The notes below the pieces were generated by a model. That model was not told the DNA's origin. It was given only the letters and a program-made list of their open reading frames with translations, and ran no database searches. Below, piece by piece: positions 41,648 through 50,301 of a stretch of DNA of 64,000 nt. How positions within the stretch are numbered: the stretch's first letter is position 1; the number at the start of each line of letters is the position of its first letter. The stretch lies in the NCBI GenBank assembly GCA_009744235.1, contig WPHV01000007.1, forward strand, positions 124,001 to 188,000, written 5' to 3'. The stretch is from Gillisella vitis. Its GTDB lineage: Bacteria > Pseudomonadota > Alphaproteobacteria > Rhizobiales > Rhizobiaceae. The position numbers and the translations under genes are program-made.

Positions 41648-41718
41648 GTCAATCATAAACGATCATAAATGTTCATTGTGCGTTGCAATATAATCTATTT
41701 TGATCGTTTTTGATTGAC
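41648..41718. promoter_or_regulatory. Large inverted repeat spanning the rhaD/rhaR promoters (RhaR operator)
   Basis: GTCAATCATAAACGATCA (41648-41665) and TGATCGTTTTTGATTGAC (41701-41718) are inverted copies matching at 17 of 18 positions. A TATAAT hexamer for rhaR lies between them at 41689-41694. The arms contain the A/T-rich AATCA/TGATT half-sites expected of a DeoR-family operator, and the gene for the DeoR protein RhaR begins 43 nt to the right. Confidence 0.75.
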
Positions 41719-41760
41719 ATGTTCAATCTGTTAAGCCTAAAACACGCCAAGGAGGACCCC

Positions 41761-42573
41761 ATGCACGAACGCGAACGCCATCGCATTATTCTCAGCGCCA
41801 TCCAGGAAAAGCCTGTGGTGACGGTGCAGGATATTGCCGAATTGACGGATGCGTCCGAAGCAACCATCCGGCGCGACATTGCATCGCTGCATGTCCAGGG
41901 GAAATTACGCCGGGTGCGGGGTGGGGCAGAAGCGGTACATCCTCCGCAGCAAGGCAATCTGGCCGCCCGACCGTTCAGGGTTTCGGAATCGGTCAATATC
42001 GATAAGAAACGCGCAATTGCGCGCGCCGCTGTTGAACTCTGCGAGGAAGGTGACTCGATCATCATCAATGGTGGAACCACCACCTTTCAGATGGTGCATT
42101 TCATGTCAGCGCGTCGCTTGCAGGTGATGACCAATTCCTTTGCGATTGCCGAGCATCTGGTCAAGCATTCGAAATGCACGATCAACGTGCCGGGCGGCGC
42201 GATCTACCGGGATCAAAGCCTGATTCTGTCGCCTTTCGAAAATGATGCGATCCGCAATTTCTATGCTCGCCGGATGTTCATCGGTGCGCAGGGCATTTCG
42301 GCGCTGGGCGTGATGGAGCCGGATGCGCTGGTGATCCAGAGCGAGCAACGGCTGATGCGCCAGGCCGATGAGCTGATTGTCATGGTCGATTCGACGAAAT
42401 TCACGCGGCGGTCCAGCATGATTTTATGCGGGCTGGATGCGGTCTCAACCATCATCACCGATGACGGCGTGCCTGAAGAGGCGGCCCATATGGTGGAGGC
42501 GGCTGGAATAAAGCTTTTGACGGTCCGGGCTTCGACCTCGGCCGACAGGGAGGACGCCCCTTCGGTCGCTTGA
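41761..42573 (+). CDS. rhaR: DeoR-family regulator of rhamnose catabolism (RhaR)
   Basis: The 270-residue repressor has an N-terminal DeoR helix-turn-helix (VTVQDIAELTDASEATIRRDIASLHVQGKLRRVRGG, residues about 19-55) and a sugar-phosphate-sensing DeoR C-terminal domain (GDSIIINGGTTTFQMVHFM, VPGGAIYR, DSTKF). AAGGAGGACCCC before ATG 41761 fixes the start. It heads rhaRSTPQUK and faces rhaDI. In Rhizobium leguminosarum the homologue negatively controls both arms, and the inverted repeat around its promoter fits autoregulation. Confidence 0.95.
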   Translation: MHERERHRIILSAIQEKPVVTVQDIAELTDASEATIRRDIASLHVQGKLRRVRGGAEAVHPPQQGNLAARPFRVSESVNIDKKRAIARAAVELCEEGDSIIINGGTTTFQMVHFMSARRLQVMTNSFAIAEHLVKHSKCTINVPGGAIYRDQSLILSPFENDAIRNFYARRMFIGAQGISALGVMEPDALVIQSEQRLMRQADELIVMVDSTKFTRRSSMILCGLDAVSTIITDDGVPEEAAHMVEAAGIKLLTVRASTSADREDAPSVA

Positions 42574-42628
42574 GGAAGCGATACGCCGTTTGGGGGATAA
42601 CGGTTTTAACATCTGGGAGGATAACAAC

Positions 42629-43624
42629 ATGAAAATTTCAAGACGATTGTTCGGGGCGGCAGCGATTGCCTTCGTGACGACGGCTGGCATGGCGCATGCC
42701 GCCGATATGAAGATTGCCATCGTGGTGAAGTCGCTCGGCAACGGTTTCTTCGAGGCGGCCAACAAGGGCGCGGAAGAGGCGGCCAAGGAACTGGGTGGCG
42801 TCAAGATCATCTATACCGGCCCGACCACGACGACTGCCGAAGGCCAGATCGAGGTGATCAATTCCCTGATCGCCCAGGGCGTCGATGCCATCGCCATTTC
42901 CGCCAATGATCCGGATGCCGTGGTTCCTGCCCTGAAGAAAGCTGCCCAACGTGGCATCAAGGTGATTTCCTGGGATTCCGGCGTGGCGCCTGCTGGCCGT
43001 ATCATGCATCTCAACCCGTCTTCGAACGAGCTGATCGGCAAGATGTGCCTGAAACTGGCTGCCGACCATCTGGCTGATGGCAAGGGCGATTTCGCCATCC
43101 TGTCGGCAACCACGACCTCGACCAACCAGAATATCTGGATTGCCGAGATGAAGAAGCAGTTGAAGGATTTCCCCGGCCTCAACCTCACCACCACAGTCTA
43201 TGGAGATGACCTTGCCGACAAGAGTTATCGTGAAGCCAATGGCATTCTGACCTCGCATCCAAATGTGAAGGTTATCGTTGCTCCGACCACGGTCGGCGTC
43301 TTGGCTGCCTCGCAGGCCGTGAAGGATGCTGGCAAGATCGGTCAGGTCTATGTGACCGGGCTTGGCCTGCCGTCTGAAATGGCTGGCGCAATCAAGTCCG
43401 GTGCCACCAAGGAATTTGCGATCTGGAACCCCATCGATCTCGGCTATTCGGCCACCCAGATCGCCTATCATCTGGTGAAAGGTGACGCGACCGGCAAGCC
43501 CGGCAGCGAGGTTCCGGCTGGACGAATGGGTAAGATCAAGATCGGTGACAATGGTGAGGCAGCGATGGCCGATCCCTTCGTCTACGATGCCAAGAATATC
43601 GATCAGTTCTCAAAAATCTTCTGA
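42629..43624 (+). CDS. rhaS: Rhamnose-binding periplasmic protein (RhaS)
   Basis: The 331-residue protein has a Sec signal peptide (MKISRRLFGAAAIAFVTTAG, cleaved after HAA) and a ribose-binding-protein-type fold with VVKSLGNGFFEAANKGAEEA and DAIAISANDPDAVVPALKKA. It is the solute receptor of the CUT2 rhamnose importer. GGGAGGATAACAAC precedes ATG 42629. A perfect GC-rich palindrome downstream probably stabilises its mRNA. The name RhaS follows the rhizobial usage; it is unrelated to the E. coli AraC-type regulator RhaS. Confidence 0.95.
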   Translation: MKISRRLFGAAAIAFVTTAGMAHAADMKIAIVVKSLGNGFFEAANKGAEEAAKELGGVKIIYTGPTTTTAEGQIEVINSLIAQGVDAIAISANDPDAVVPALKKAAQRGIKVISWDSGVAPAGRIMHLNPSSNELIGKMCLKLAADHLADGKGDFAILSATTTSTNQNIWIAEMKKQLKDFPGLNLTTTVYGDDLADKSYREANGILTSHPNVKVIVAPTTVGVLAASQAVKDAGKIGQVYVTGLGLPSEMAGAIKSGATKEFAIWNPIDLGYSATQIAYHLVKGDATGKPGSEVPAGRMGKIKIGDNGEAAMADPFVYDAKNIDQFSKIF

Positions 43625-43662
43625 TCCAGCAGTCCTCTATCTTGAAGTCTAAGGCAATCGAA

Positions 43663-43684
43663 CCCGGCGGCAGCTGCCGCCGGG
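43663..43684. other. Perfect GC-rich palindrome between rhaS and rhaT
   Basis: CCCGGCGGCAG (43663-43673) is followed immediately by its exact reverse complement CTGCCGCCGGG (43674-43684). No T run follows, so it is more likely an mRNA-stabilising or processing hairpin after the binding-protein gene than a full terminator. Confidence 0.75.
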
Positions 43685-43730
43685 AACCCTTATCCGTTCC
43701 TGGTCTTTTTGGCCTGATCTGGTGCAATCG

Positions 43731-45266
43731 ATGATGAGTGTCCAAACCACAAAGCTTGATGCAGTACCGCTCGGTGATCGCGCACCGATACTGGAGATGC
43801 GCGGCATTTCGCAGATCTTTCCGGGTGTGAAGGCGCTGGATGGTGTGACTATCGCCCTTTATCCTGGCGAGGTGACGGCACTGATCGGCGAAAATGGTGC
43901 CGGTAAATCGACGCTGGTCAAAATCCTCACCGGTATTTACCGGCCCAATGAGGGGGAAATCGTCATCGATGGTTCGCCGCTAACCTTCGCCAATGCCCAG
44001 GCTGCCATCGATGCGGGCGTGACGGCCATCCATCAGGAAACGGTGCTGTTTGACGAGTTGAGCGTTGCGGAAAACATCTTCCTCGGCCATGCGCCGAAAA
44101 CCCGTTTCGGCTTCATCGACTGGAACGGCATCAACACCAAAGCCAGGGCGCTGATGGATCGGCTGGAAAGCAAGATCGATCCAACCATTAAATTGAAGGA
44201 TCTCTCCATCGCCCAGCGGCATCTGGTGGCGATTGCGCGCGCACTTTCGGTTGAAGCGCGGATCGTTATCATGGACGAGCCGACGGCGGCCCTGTCACGT
44301 AGGGAAATCGATGATCTGTTTCGCATCGTTGAAGGGCTGAAGCGGGAAGGCAAAGCGATCCTGTTTATCAGTCACAAATTCGATGAAGTCTATGAAATCG
44401 CCGAGAATTACGCGGTGTTCCGCGATGGAAGAATGGTCGGGTCCGGCCTGCTGCAACAGACGCCGCAGGATGAGATCGTCCGCTTGATGGTCGGCCGCGA
44501 TGTGCATGACGCTTTTCCAAAAATCGACGTTGCCATCGGCGCTCCGGTGCTTTCTGTCTCGCAGTATTGCCATGAAACCGAGTTTCGCGACATTTCCTTT
44601 CAATTGCGCAAGGGCGAGATTCTTGGCGTTTACGGGTTGATCGGTGCGGGCCGTTCCGAACTGTGCCAGTCGCTGTTTGGCATTACCCGCCCAGCCTCGG
44701 GAACTGTGACGCTGGAGGGCAAGGTGGTCGATATCCGCTCGCCTGCGGATGCCATTGCCGCTGGCATCGTCTATGTGCCGGAAGAGCGCGGGCGCCATGG
44801 GGTGGCGCTGCAAATGCCGATTTACCAGAATATGTCGCTGCCTTCTCTGGCGCGGGTTTCAGCGCGTGGTTTTCTCAAGGCCGTCAGCGAATTCGCTCTG
44901 GCGCGCTATTATGCCGAGCGGCTGGACCTGCGGGCGGCGGCGCTGTCCGTACCGGTTGGCACGCTATCGGGGGGCAATCAGCAGAAAGTTGTGATCGGCA
45001 AATGGCTGGCCACCAAGCCGAAGGTCATCATTCTCGATGAGCCGACCAAGGGGATCGATATCGGCTCCAAGGCGGCCGTGCATGGCTTTATCTCCGAACT
45101 CGCGGCAGAGGGCCTGTCGATCATCATGATTTCCTCCGAACTGCCGGAGATCCTTGGCATGTCCGACCGGGTGATGGTGATGCGGGAGGGATTGCAGGCT
45201 GGAATTTTTGAGCGGGAGGCGCTGACACCGGAAGTTCTGGTGCGGGCCGCCACCGGCAATGCGTGA
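43731..45266 (+). CDS. rhaT: Rhamnose ABC transporter ATPase, double NBD (RhaT)
   Basis: The 511-residue ATPase of the CUT2 type has two nucleotide-binding domains. The first has Walker A GENGAGKST, signature LSIAQRHLVAIARAL and Walker B VIMDEPTAAL. The second has a degenerate Walker A (GLIGAGRSE) but an intact LSGGNQQKVVIGKWL signature and ILDEPTKGID. This asymmetry is normal for RbsA/AraG-like proteins. ATG 43731 or 43734 may be used, and no strong ribosome-binding site is seen. It lies four bases upstream of the rhaP frame. Confidence 0.95.
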   Translation: MMSVQTTKLDAVPLGDRAPILEMRGISQIFPGVKALDGVTIALYPGEVTALIGENGAGKSTLVKILTGIYRPNEGEIVIDGSPLTFANAQAAIDAGVTAIHQETVLFDELSVAENIFLGHAPKTRFGFIDWNGINTKARALMDRLESKIDPTIKLKDLSIAQRHLVAIARALSVEARIVIMDEPTAALSRREIDDLFRIVEGLKREGKAILFISHKFDEVYEIAENYAVFRDGRMVGSGLLQQTPQDEIVRLMVGRDVHDAFPKIDVAIGAPVLSVSQYCHETEFRDISFQLRKGEILGVYGLIGAGRSELCQSLFGITRPASGTVTLEGKVVDIRSPADAIAAGIVYVPEERGRHGVALQMPIYQNMSLPSLARVSARGFLKAVSEFALARYYAERLDLRAAALSVPVGTLSGGNQQKVVIGKWLATKPKVIILDEPTKGIDIGSKAAVHGFISELAAEGLSIIMISSELPEILGMSDRVMVMREGLQAGIFEREALTPEVLVRAATGNA

Positions 45267-45275
45267 GGTGTGACA

Positions 45276-46277
45276 ATGAAAAGCCTGCTGAAACACCGCG
45301 AGATCGCATTGGGTGTTATTATCCTGTTGCTGATCGCCGGGTTCTCCACCCGGGCAGACGGATTTGCCTCGCCAGGCAATCTGGCGACGATCTTTAACGA
45401 TACGTCTATCCTGATCATTCTGGCGCTGGCGCAGATGACTGTGATCCTCACCAAATCAATCGATCTGTCGGTTGCCGCCAATCTGGCCTTTTCCGGCATG
45501 GCGGTGGCGATGCTGGATTCGAACTTTCCCGGCATGCCGCTGGTTCTGCTGCTTGCGGCGGCGGTGCTGATCGGGGCGGCACTTGGCGCTGTTAATGGCT
45601 ATCTCGTTTGGCTATTGCAGATCCCGCCCATCGTCGTGACGTTGGGTACGCTGACGATCTATCGCGGCATGGCTTTCGTGCTGTCTGGCGGGGCCTGGGT
45701 GAACGCCCATCAGATGACGCCGGATTTCCTCAATCTGCCGCGCATTGTTATCATGGGGCTTCCGGTCCTGGCATGGATGGCAGTGATCGTGGTCATTGCC
45801 ATGGCTGTCGTGCTGGGGCGTACCACCTTTGGCCGCGCCGCCTATGCCGCCGGCGGGAATGCGACGGCTGCGGTTTATGCCGGCATCGACATCGGTTGGA
45901 CGCGATTTCTGGCCTTCGTTTTGTCCGGCGGACTTGCTGGCCTCTGCGGCTATCTCTGGGTGTCGCGCTATGCGGTTGCCTATGTGGATATTGCCAGTGG
46001 TTTTGAATTGGACAGCGTCGCGGCCTGCGTTATCGGCGGCATTTCGATTGCCGGTGGCATCGGCTCGGTCGCTGGCACCGTTCTGGGGGCTTTGTTTCTG
46101 GGCGTTATCAAGAATGCATTGCCAGTCATCGGCATTTCACCCTTCGCCCAGATGGCAATATCCGGTGTGGTGATTGTTTTGGCCGTGGTGTTCAACGCCC
46201 GGGCTGAACGCAGAAAGGGCCGGATCATCCTGCGGGATAGGGCCGCGGGCAGTACGGTTCAGGAGGTTACGGCATGA
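45276..46277 (+). CDS. rhaP: Rhamnose ABC transporter permease RhaP
   Basis: The 333-residue CUT2 permease has about ten helices and the family motifs TKSIDLSVAANLAFSGM and ASGFELDSVAACVIGGISIAGGIGSVAGT. GAGG before ATG 45276 sets the start nine bases after the rhaT stop. It overlaps rhaQ by four bases, giving a heterodimeric channel of RhaP and RhaQ. Confidence 0.95.
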   Translation: MKSLLKHREIALGVIILLLIAGFSTRADGFASPGNLATIFNDTSILIILALAQMTVILTKSIDLSVAANLAFSGMAVAMLDSNFPGMPLVLLLAAAVLIGAALGAVNGYLVWLLQIPPIVVTLGTLTIYRGMAFVLSGGAWVNAHQMTPDFLNLPRIVIMGLPVLAWMAVIVVIAMAVVLGRTTFGRAAYAAGGNATAAVYAGIDIGWTRFLAFVLSGGLAGLCGYLWVSRYAVAYVDIASGFELDSVAACVIGGISIAGGIGSVAGTVLGALFLGVIKNALPVIGISPFAQMAISGVVIVLAVVFNARAERRKGRIILRDRAAGSTVQEVTA

Positions 46278-47287
46278 CAATGGCACCTGTTGAACAAACC
46301 CCGGCCAAGCGCCGCATTCCCGACAAGCTAGGCACCCCGATACGCCGCCTGCTGGCCAGCTGGGAAGTGCTGTTGTTGGGTGTCGCAGTGGCGATTTTCA
46401 TCGCCAACGCGCTGGCCTCCCCTTATTTTTTGGATGCCTGGAACCTGTCGGACGCCACCTTCAATTTCACTGAAAAGGCGATGATTGCCTTTGCCATGGC
46501 ATTGCTGGTGATTGCCGGTGAGATCGACCTCTCGGTCGCTGCGATCATTGCTCTGGCCTCGACGGCCATGGGCGCCGCAGCCCAACTGGGTGTCGGCACG
46601 CCCGGCCTGGTGATGATTGGTATCGGCGTTGGACTGTTATGCGGGGTGTTCAATGGCGTGCTGGTTGCCGGGCTGAAACTGCCCTCCATCGTCGTCACCA
46701 TCGGCACGATGAGCCTGTTTCGCGGCATTTCCTATATCGTGCTTGGCGATCAGGCCTATGGAAAATACCCGGAAAGCTTCGCCTATTTCGGCCAGGGCTA
46801 TGTGGCCTGGGTGTTTTCCTTCGAATTCGTCCTCTTCCTTGTGCTGGCTGCGCTGTTTGCGGTGCTGCTGCATGCCACCAATTTTGGACGACAGGTCTAT
46901 GTGATCGGCAATAATCCGCTGGCGGCGCGATTTTCAGGCATTCCGGTCGACCGGGTCAAATTCATCCTGTTTTTGCTGACCGGATTGATGAGTGGCATTG
47001 CTGCCGTTTGCCTCACCTCCCGGCTGGGCTCGACACGGCCATCCATTGCCCAAGGATGGGAATTGGAAGCCGTCACCATGGTGGTGCTGGGCGGCGTATC
47101 GATTGTCGGTGGGGCTGGCACGATTGGCGGAGTGGTCATTGCAGCCTTCGTCATGGGGCTGGTGACCTTTGGGCTGGGGCTGTTGAATGTGCCGGGCATC
47201 GTTATGTCGATCTTCATCGGCTTGTTGCTGATCATCACCATCGCCCTGCCAATTCTGGCGCGACGGATGCGGGATATGAGGACATGA
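46274..47287 (+). CDS. rhaQ: Rhamnose ABC transporter permease RhaQ
   Basis: The 337-residue second permease shows [32 protein letters not shown] and [32 protein letters not shown] site lies inside the end of rhaP, and the ATG overlaps its stop. The C terminus overlaps rhaU. It pairs with RhaP to form the membrane channel. Confidence 0.95.
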   Translation: MTMAPVEQTPAKRRIPDKLGTPIRRLLASWEVLLLGVAVAIFIANALASPYFLDAWNLSDATFNFTEKAMIAFAMALLVIAGEIDLSVAAIIALASTAMGAAAQLGVGTPGLVMIGIGVGLLCGVFNGVLVAGLKLPSIVVTIGTMSLFRGISYIVLGDQAYGKYPESFAYFGQGYVAWVFSFEFVLFLVLAALFAVLLHATNFGRQVYVIGNNPLAARFSGIPVDRVKFILFLLTGLMSGIAAVCLTSRLGSTRPSIAQGWELEAVTMVVLGGVSIVGGAGTIGGVVIAAFVMGLVTFGLGLLNVPGIVMSIFIGLLLIITIALPILARRMRDMRT

Positions 47288-47613
47288 GCATGGCAGAGAC
47301 AGAAAAATATGCCTTCAAGATGCAGCTCCATCCAGGCATGGAGGCCGAATATAAAAAGAGGCATGATGCAATCTGGCCGGAACTGGTGGCTCTGTTGCAT
47401 GAGGCTGGCGTTAGTGATTATTCCATCCACCTCGACCGGGAAACAAACACGCTCTTCGGCCTACTGACCCGTCACAAAAGCCATGGCATGGCCGCACTGC
47501 CTGAGCACCCGGTGATGCAGCGCTGGTGGGCGCATATGGGTGATATCATGGCGACCAATCCGGATGGATCGCCGGTCGCTGTCGATCTCGTGCCGGTATT
47601 TTACATGTCATGA
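47284..47613 (+). CDS. rhaU: L-rhamnose mutarotase (RhaU/RhaM)
   Basis: The 109-residue protein has the RhaM fold signature: [24 protein letters not shown] at the start, [16 protein letters not shown], and the C-terminal [12 protein letters not shown]. It interconverts alpha and beta anomers of L-rhamnose to feed the isomerase. ATG 47284 overlaps the rhaQ stop; ATG 47290 is an alternative with better ribosome-site spacing. The stop overlaps the rhaK start by four bases. Confidence 0.94.
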   Translation: MSMAETEKYAFKMQLHPGMEAEYKKRHDAIWPELVALLHEAGVSDYSIHLDRETNTLFGLLTRHKSHGMAALPEHPVMQRWWAHMGDIMATNPDGSPVAVDLVPVFYMS

Positions 47614-49034
47614 GTGTTTTATATGCCATGAGCAGGATATCCGAAACCGTCGCCGTCATCGATATTGGCAAGACCAATGCCAAGGTTGTCGTCTTGCAGG
47701 CCTCGACGGGCTTGGAACTCGGCTGTCGGCGTATGCCAAATATAGTTGTCGGGGAGGGGCCTTATCCGCATTTCGATACGGATACGCTGTGGTCATTTAT
47801 CCTGAACGCCTTGAAAGCCTTCGCTGCCGGGCCGGGTTTCGATGCAATTTCCATCACCACCCATGGCGCAAGTGCTGCCTTGCTTGACGGTGACGATGAA
47901 CTGGCAATGCCGGTGCTGGATTACGAATACCGCTATCCTGAAGCTATCACTCTTGCCTATGATGCTTTGCGGCCGAGTTTTGATGAAACATTTTCACCGC
48001 TCCTGCCGGGCGGTCTCAATCTCGGCGCCCAGTTGCATTACCAGAAAACCGGCTTTCCCGCGCTTTTTGCCAGGGTTGCGACCATTGTCACCTATCCGCA
48101 ATATTGGGCTTTCAGGCTGACCGGCGTGGCGGCGAATGAGGCAACCTCGCTGGGATGCCATACGGATTTATGGAGACCACAGCAGGGTTGTTATTCAAGT
48201 CTGGTCGAGCGACTAGAGCTTGGTCCATATCTCGCTCCCTTGCGCTCGGCTTTCGACGTTTTGGGGGATGTCACGCAATCTGTGGCCGAACAGATAGGGC
48301 TCTTCCGCCCTGTTCCGGTCTATTGTGGCATTCATGACAGCAATGCCTCGCTGCTGCCGCATCTGTTGCGGCGTGAAAAACCTTTCGCTGTGGTTTCCAC
48401 CGGCACCTGGATCATTGGGTTTGCGGTCGGCAGCACGGTCGCGCATCTCGATCCGGTTCGCGATACCTTGGCCAATGTCGATGCGCATGGCCAGGCCGTA
48501 CCCTCGTGCCGCTATATGGGCGGACGGGAATTCGAAATATTGATCCAGGGATTGGAGGCCCCGGATGAGGCTGAGATCGAGCGCGCGGCGGGGCAGGTAA
48601 TAAGCGGTGATGTCATGCGCCTGCCAAGCGTGGTCGAGGGCTCCGGTCCTTATCCGACCCGAAACGGTGGATGGACGGTGGTGCCGGAAGGTGCGGCACA
48701 GCTCTATGCAGCGGCGAGCCTTTATACGGCGATGATGACGGCATCGTCGCTGTCGTTGATCAGTGCGACAGGCCCTGTTCTCGTCGAAGGGCCGTTTGCC
48801 AAAAACTGGCTCTACCTTCGTGCTCTTGCCGCATGTACCGGGCGTGAGGTTGTGGTGGCTGAAGGTGGAACGCCGACGGGGACGGCGGAAGGGGCCGCGC
48901 TGTTGACAGGCATGTCAGTGCCGATGCCGGGCGAGATCCATGTCGGCCCGGATCAGCTTGATTTGAAAACGTATTTTCAGGATTTTCAGGAACGGTGCAG
49001 CTTTGTTTTTCCCGAAGCCTCCACGCCAACGTGA
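47610..49034 (+). CDS. rhaK: Rhamnose/rhamnulose kinase, FGGY family (RhaK)
   Basis: The 474-residue FGGY kinase begins with the phosphate loop [15 protein letters not shown] and has [18 protein letters not shown] and [14 protein letters not shown] in the second ATPase lobe, with a late [14 protein letters not shown] adenosine motif. It phosphorylates the sugar before aldol cleavage. In R. leguminosarum the kinase is also needed for rhamnose uptake by the ABC transporter. ATG 47610 overlaps the rhaU stop; an in-frame ATG at 47628 is possible. It is the last gene of rhaRSTPQUK. Confidence 0.94.
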   Translation: MSVLYAMSRISETVAVIDIGKTNAKVVVLQASTGLELGCRRMPNIVVGEGPYPHFDTDTLWSFILNALKAFAAGPGFDAISITTHGASAALLDGDDELAMPVLDYEYRYPEAITLAYDALRPSFDETFSPLLPGGLNLGAQLHYQKTGFPALFARVATIVTYPQYWAFRLTGVAANEATSLGCHTDLWRPQQGCYSSLVERLELGPYLAPLRSAFDVLGDVTQSVAEQIGLFRPVPVYCGIHDSNASLLPHLLRREKPFAVVSTGTWIIGFAVGSTVAHLDPVRDTLANVDAHGQAVPSCRYMGGREFEILIQGLEAPDEAEIERAAGQVISGDVMRLPSVVEGSGPYPTRNGGWTVVPEGAAQLYAAASLYTAMMTASSLSLISATGPVLVEGPFAKNWLYLRALAACTGREVVVAEGGTPTGTAEGAALLTGMSVPMPGEIHVGPDQLDLKTYFQDFQERCSFVFPEASTPT

Positions 49035-49157
49035 AGTGCGGACGATTTTACCCGCTTGGTTTGTGTTTGTCGGCTTGTTAGACATACGGTGATGGTGGCG
49101 TGTTCCGATAGGAACCAGTCTCATCGTTATTTCAGCATGCAGATCGGAGACATCCTC

Positions 49158-50009
49158 ATGAAATTCGTCAGTTTTACCCGGCTTGGCCGGGCCGGATTCG
49201 GCGCGGTGGTCGGCGGTGGCATCGTCGATCTTACCGGTCGTCTCAGCTATGATTGCCTGACCCTGAAACAGGCGATCCTGGATGATCTCCTGGAAATCGC
49301 CGCCGACTATGCCGGAGACCGCAAACCGGAACTGGCATTTTCGGATGTTACTCTGCTGCCGGTCATTCCTGACCCGGCCAAGATTTTGTGCATCGGCGTC
49401 AACTATGTCGCCCATCGGGAAGAAACCAAGCGGCCTGAAGTTGGTCATCCAACCGTTTTCATTCGCTTTGCCGATAGCCAGATTGGCCATGGCCAGCCGA
49501 TGATCAAGCCAAGCCAGTCGGATTGCCTCGATTTCGAAGCCGAGCTTGCTGTGGTGATCGGGCGCGGTGGACGGGATATCGCCGAGGAAGATGCCATGCA
49601 GCATATTGCCGGTTATTCCTGCTATCATGACGGTTCGGTGCGCGACTGGCAGCGCCACAGTTCACAATTTGCGCCGGGCAAGAATTTTCCAGCGACTGGC
49701 GCTTTCGGTCCGGCTCTGGTGACAGCGGATGAGGTGGAGGATTATACGCAGCTTTCCATCACGGGGCGCCTGAACGGCGAGATCGTTCAGCAGGCGACAT
49801 TGGCCGATCTGATCTTCTCCATTCCTGCGCTGATTGCTTATCTTTCCGCCTTCACCCCCTTGTCGGCAGGCGATGTAATCGTCACCGGAACGCCTGGTGG
49901 CGTTGGCGAGAGACGCGAGCCGCCCTTGTACATGAAGCCGGGCGATGTGTTTGAAGTGGATATTCCTGGTGTTGGCTTGCTGGTCAACCCGGTGATTGGC
50001 GCGCTTTAA
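49158..50009 (+). CDS. Fumarylacetoacetate hydrolase-family enzyme
   Basis: The 283-residue protein has the FAH catalytic fold: KILCIGVNYVAHREE, the metal-binding FEAELAVVIGRGG, GYSCYHDGSVRDWQ and VIVTGTPGGVGERREPP. Members cleave C-C bonds of acylpyruvates or act as ureidoglycolate lyases or dehydratases in sugar-acid pathways. ATG 49158 has GGAGA at proper spacing. It begins 123 nt after rhaK and might serve an alternative rhamnose or sugar-acid route, but it could be a separate gene; the substrate is not evident. Confidence 0.88.
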   Translation: MKFVSFTRLGRAGFGAVVGGGIVDLTGRLSYDCLTLKQAILDDLLEIAADYAGDRKPELAFSDVTLLPVIPDPAKILCIGVNYVAHREETKRPEVGHPTVFIRFADSQIGHGQPMIKPSQSDCLDFEAELAVVIGRGGRDIAEEDAMQHIAGYSCYHDGSVRDWQRHSSQFAPGKNFPATGAFGPALVTADEVEDYTQLSITGRLNGEIVQQATLADLIFSIPALIAYLSAFTPLSAGDVIVTGTPGGVGERREPPLYMKPGDVFEVDIPGVGLLVNPVIGAL

Positions 50010-50021
50010 GGCGATAGCCTT

Positions 50022-50053
50022 TTCTGGGCGGGCTTTCTTGCGCCCGTCCAGAA
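50022..50053 (+). terminator. Hairpin after the FAH-family gene
   Basis: TTCTGGGCGGGC (50022-50033) pairs with GCCCGTCCAGAA (50042-50053) over 12 positions with one mismatch and an 8-nt loop. Only CCCTTT follows, so termination may be partial. The remaining bases to 50301 hold no supported gene. Confidence 0.55.
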
Positions 50054-50301
50054 TGGCCCTTTGCGGGGGAGCATTTGCCGTCTGGACGTGCCGCGATTGA
50101 GCGCCCATGCCATGTTTTCCGGTCCACAAAATGGAACGGAATTTTTTTCAATTTGTAAATCATCGTTAGAACAGGGCCGGGAGCCGCGCTTTCCAGCCAG
50201 CTTTTCTACGCTACATCATGTATTAAAGAAAGTTCGAATGTTTGTAACTGCCCCTTAATTCCTATTGGTTAAGCTAGGTCAGTGAAAGGGAATGGGGAAA
50301 C

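Noticed and set aside
40679..41668. A 329-codon plus-strand frame opposite rhaD
   Set aside because: It is antisense to a well-supported aldolase-dehydrogenase gene and shows no recognisable domain.
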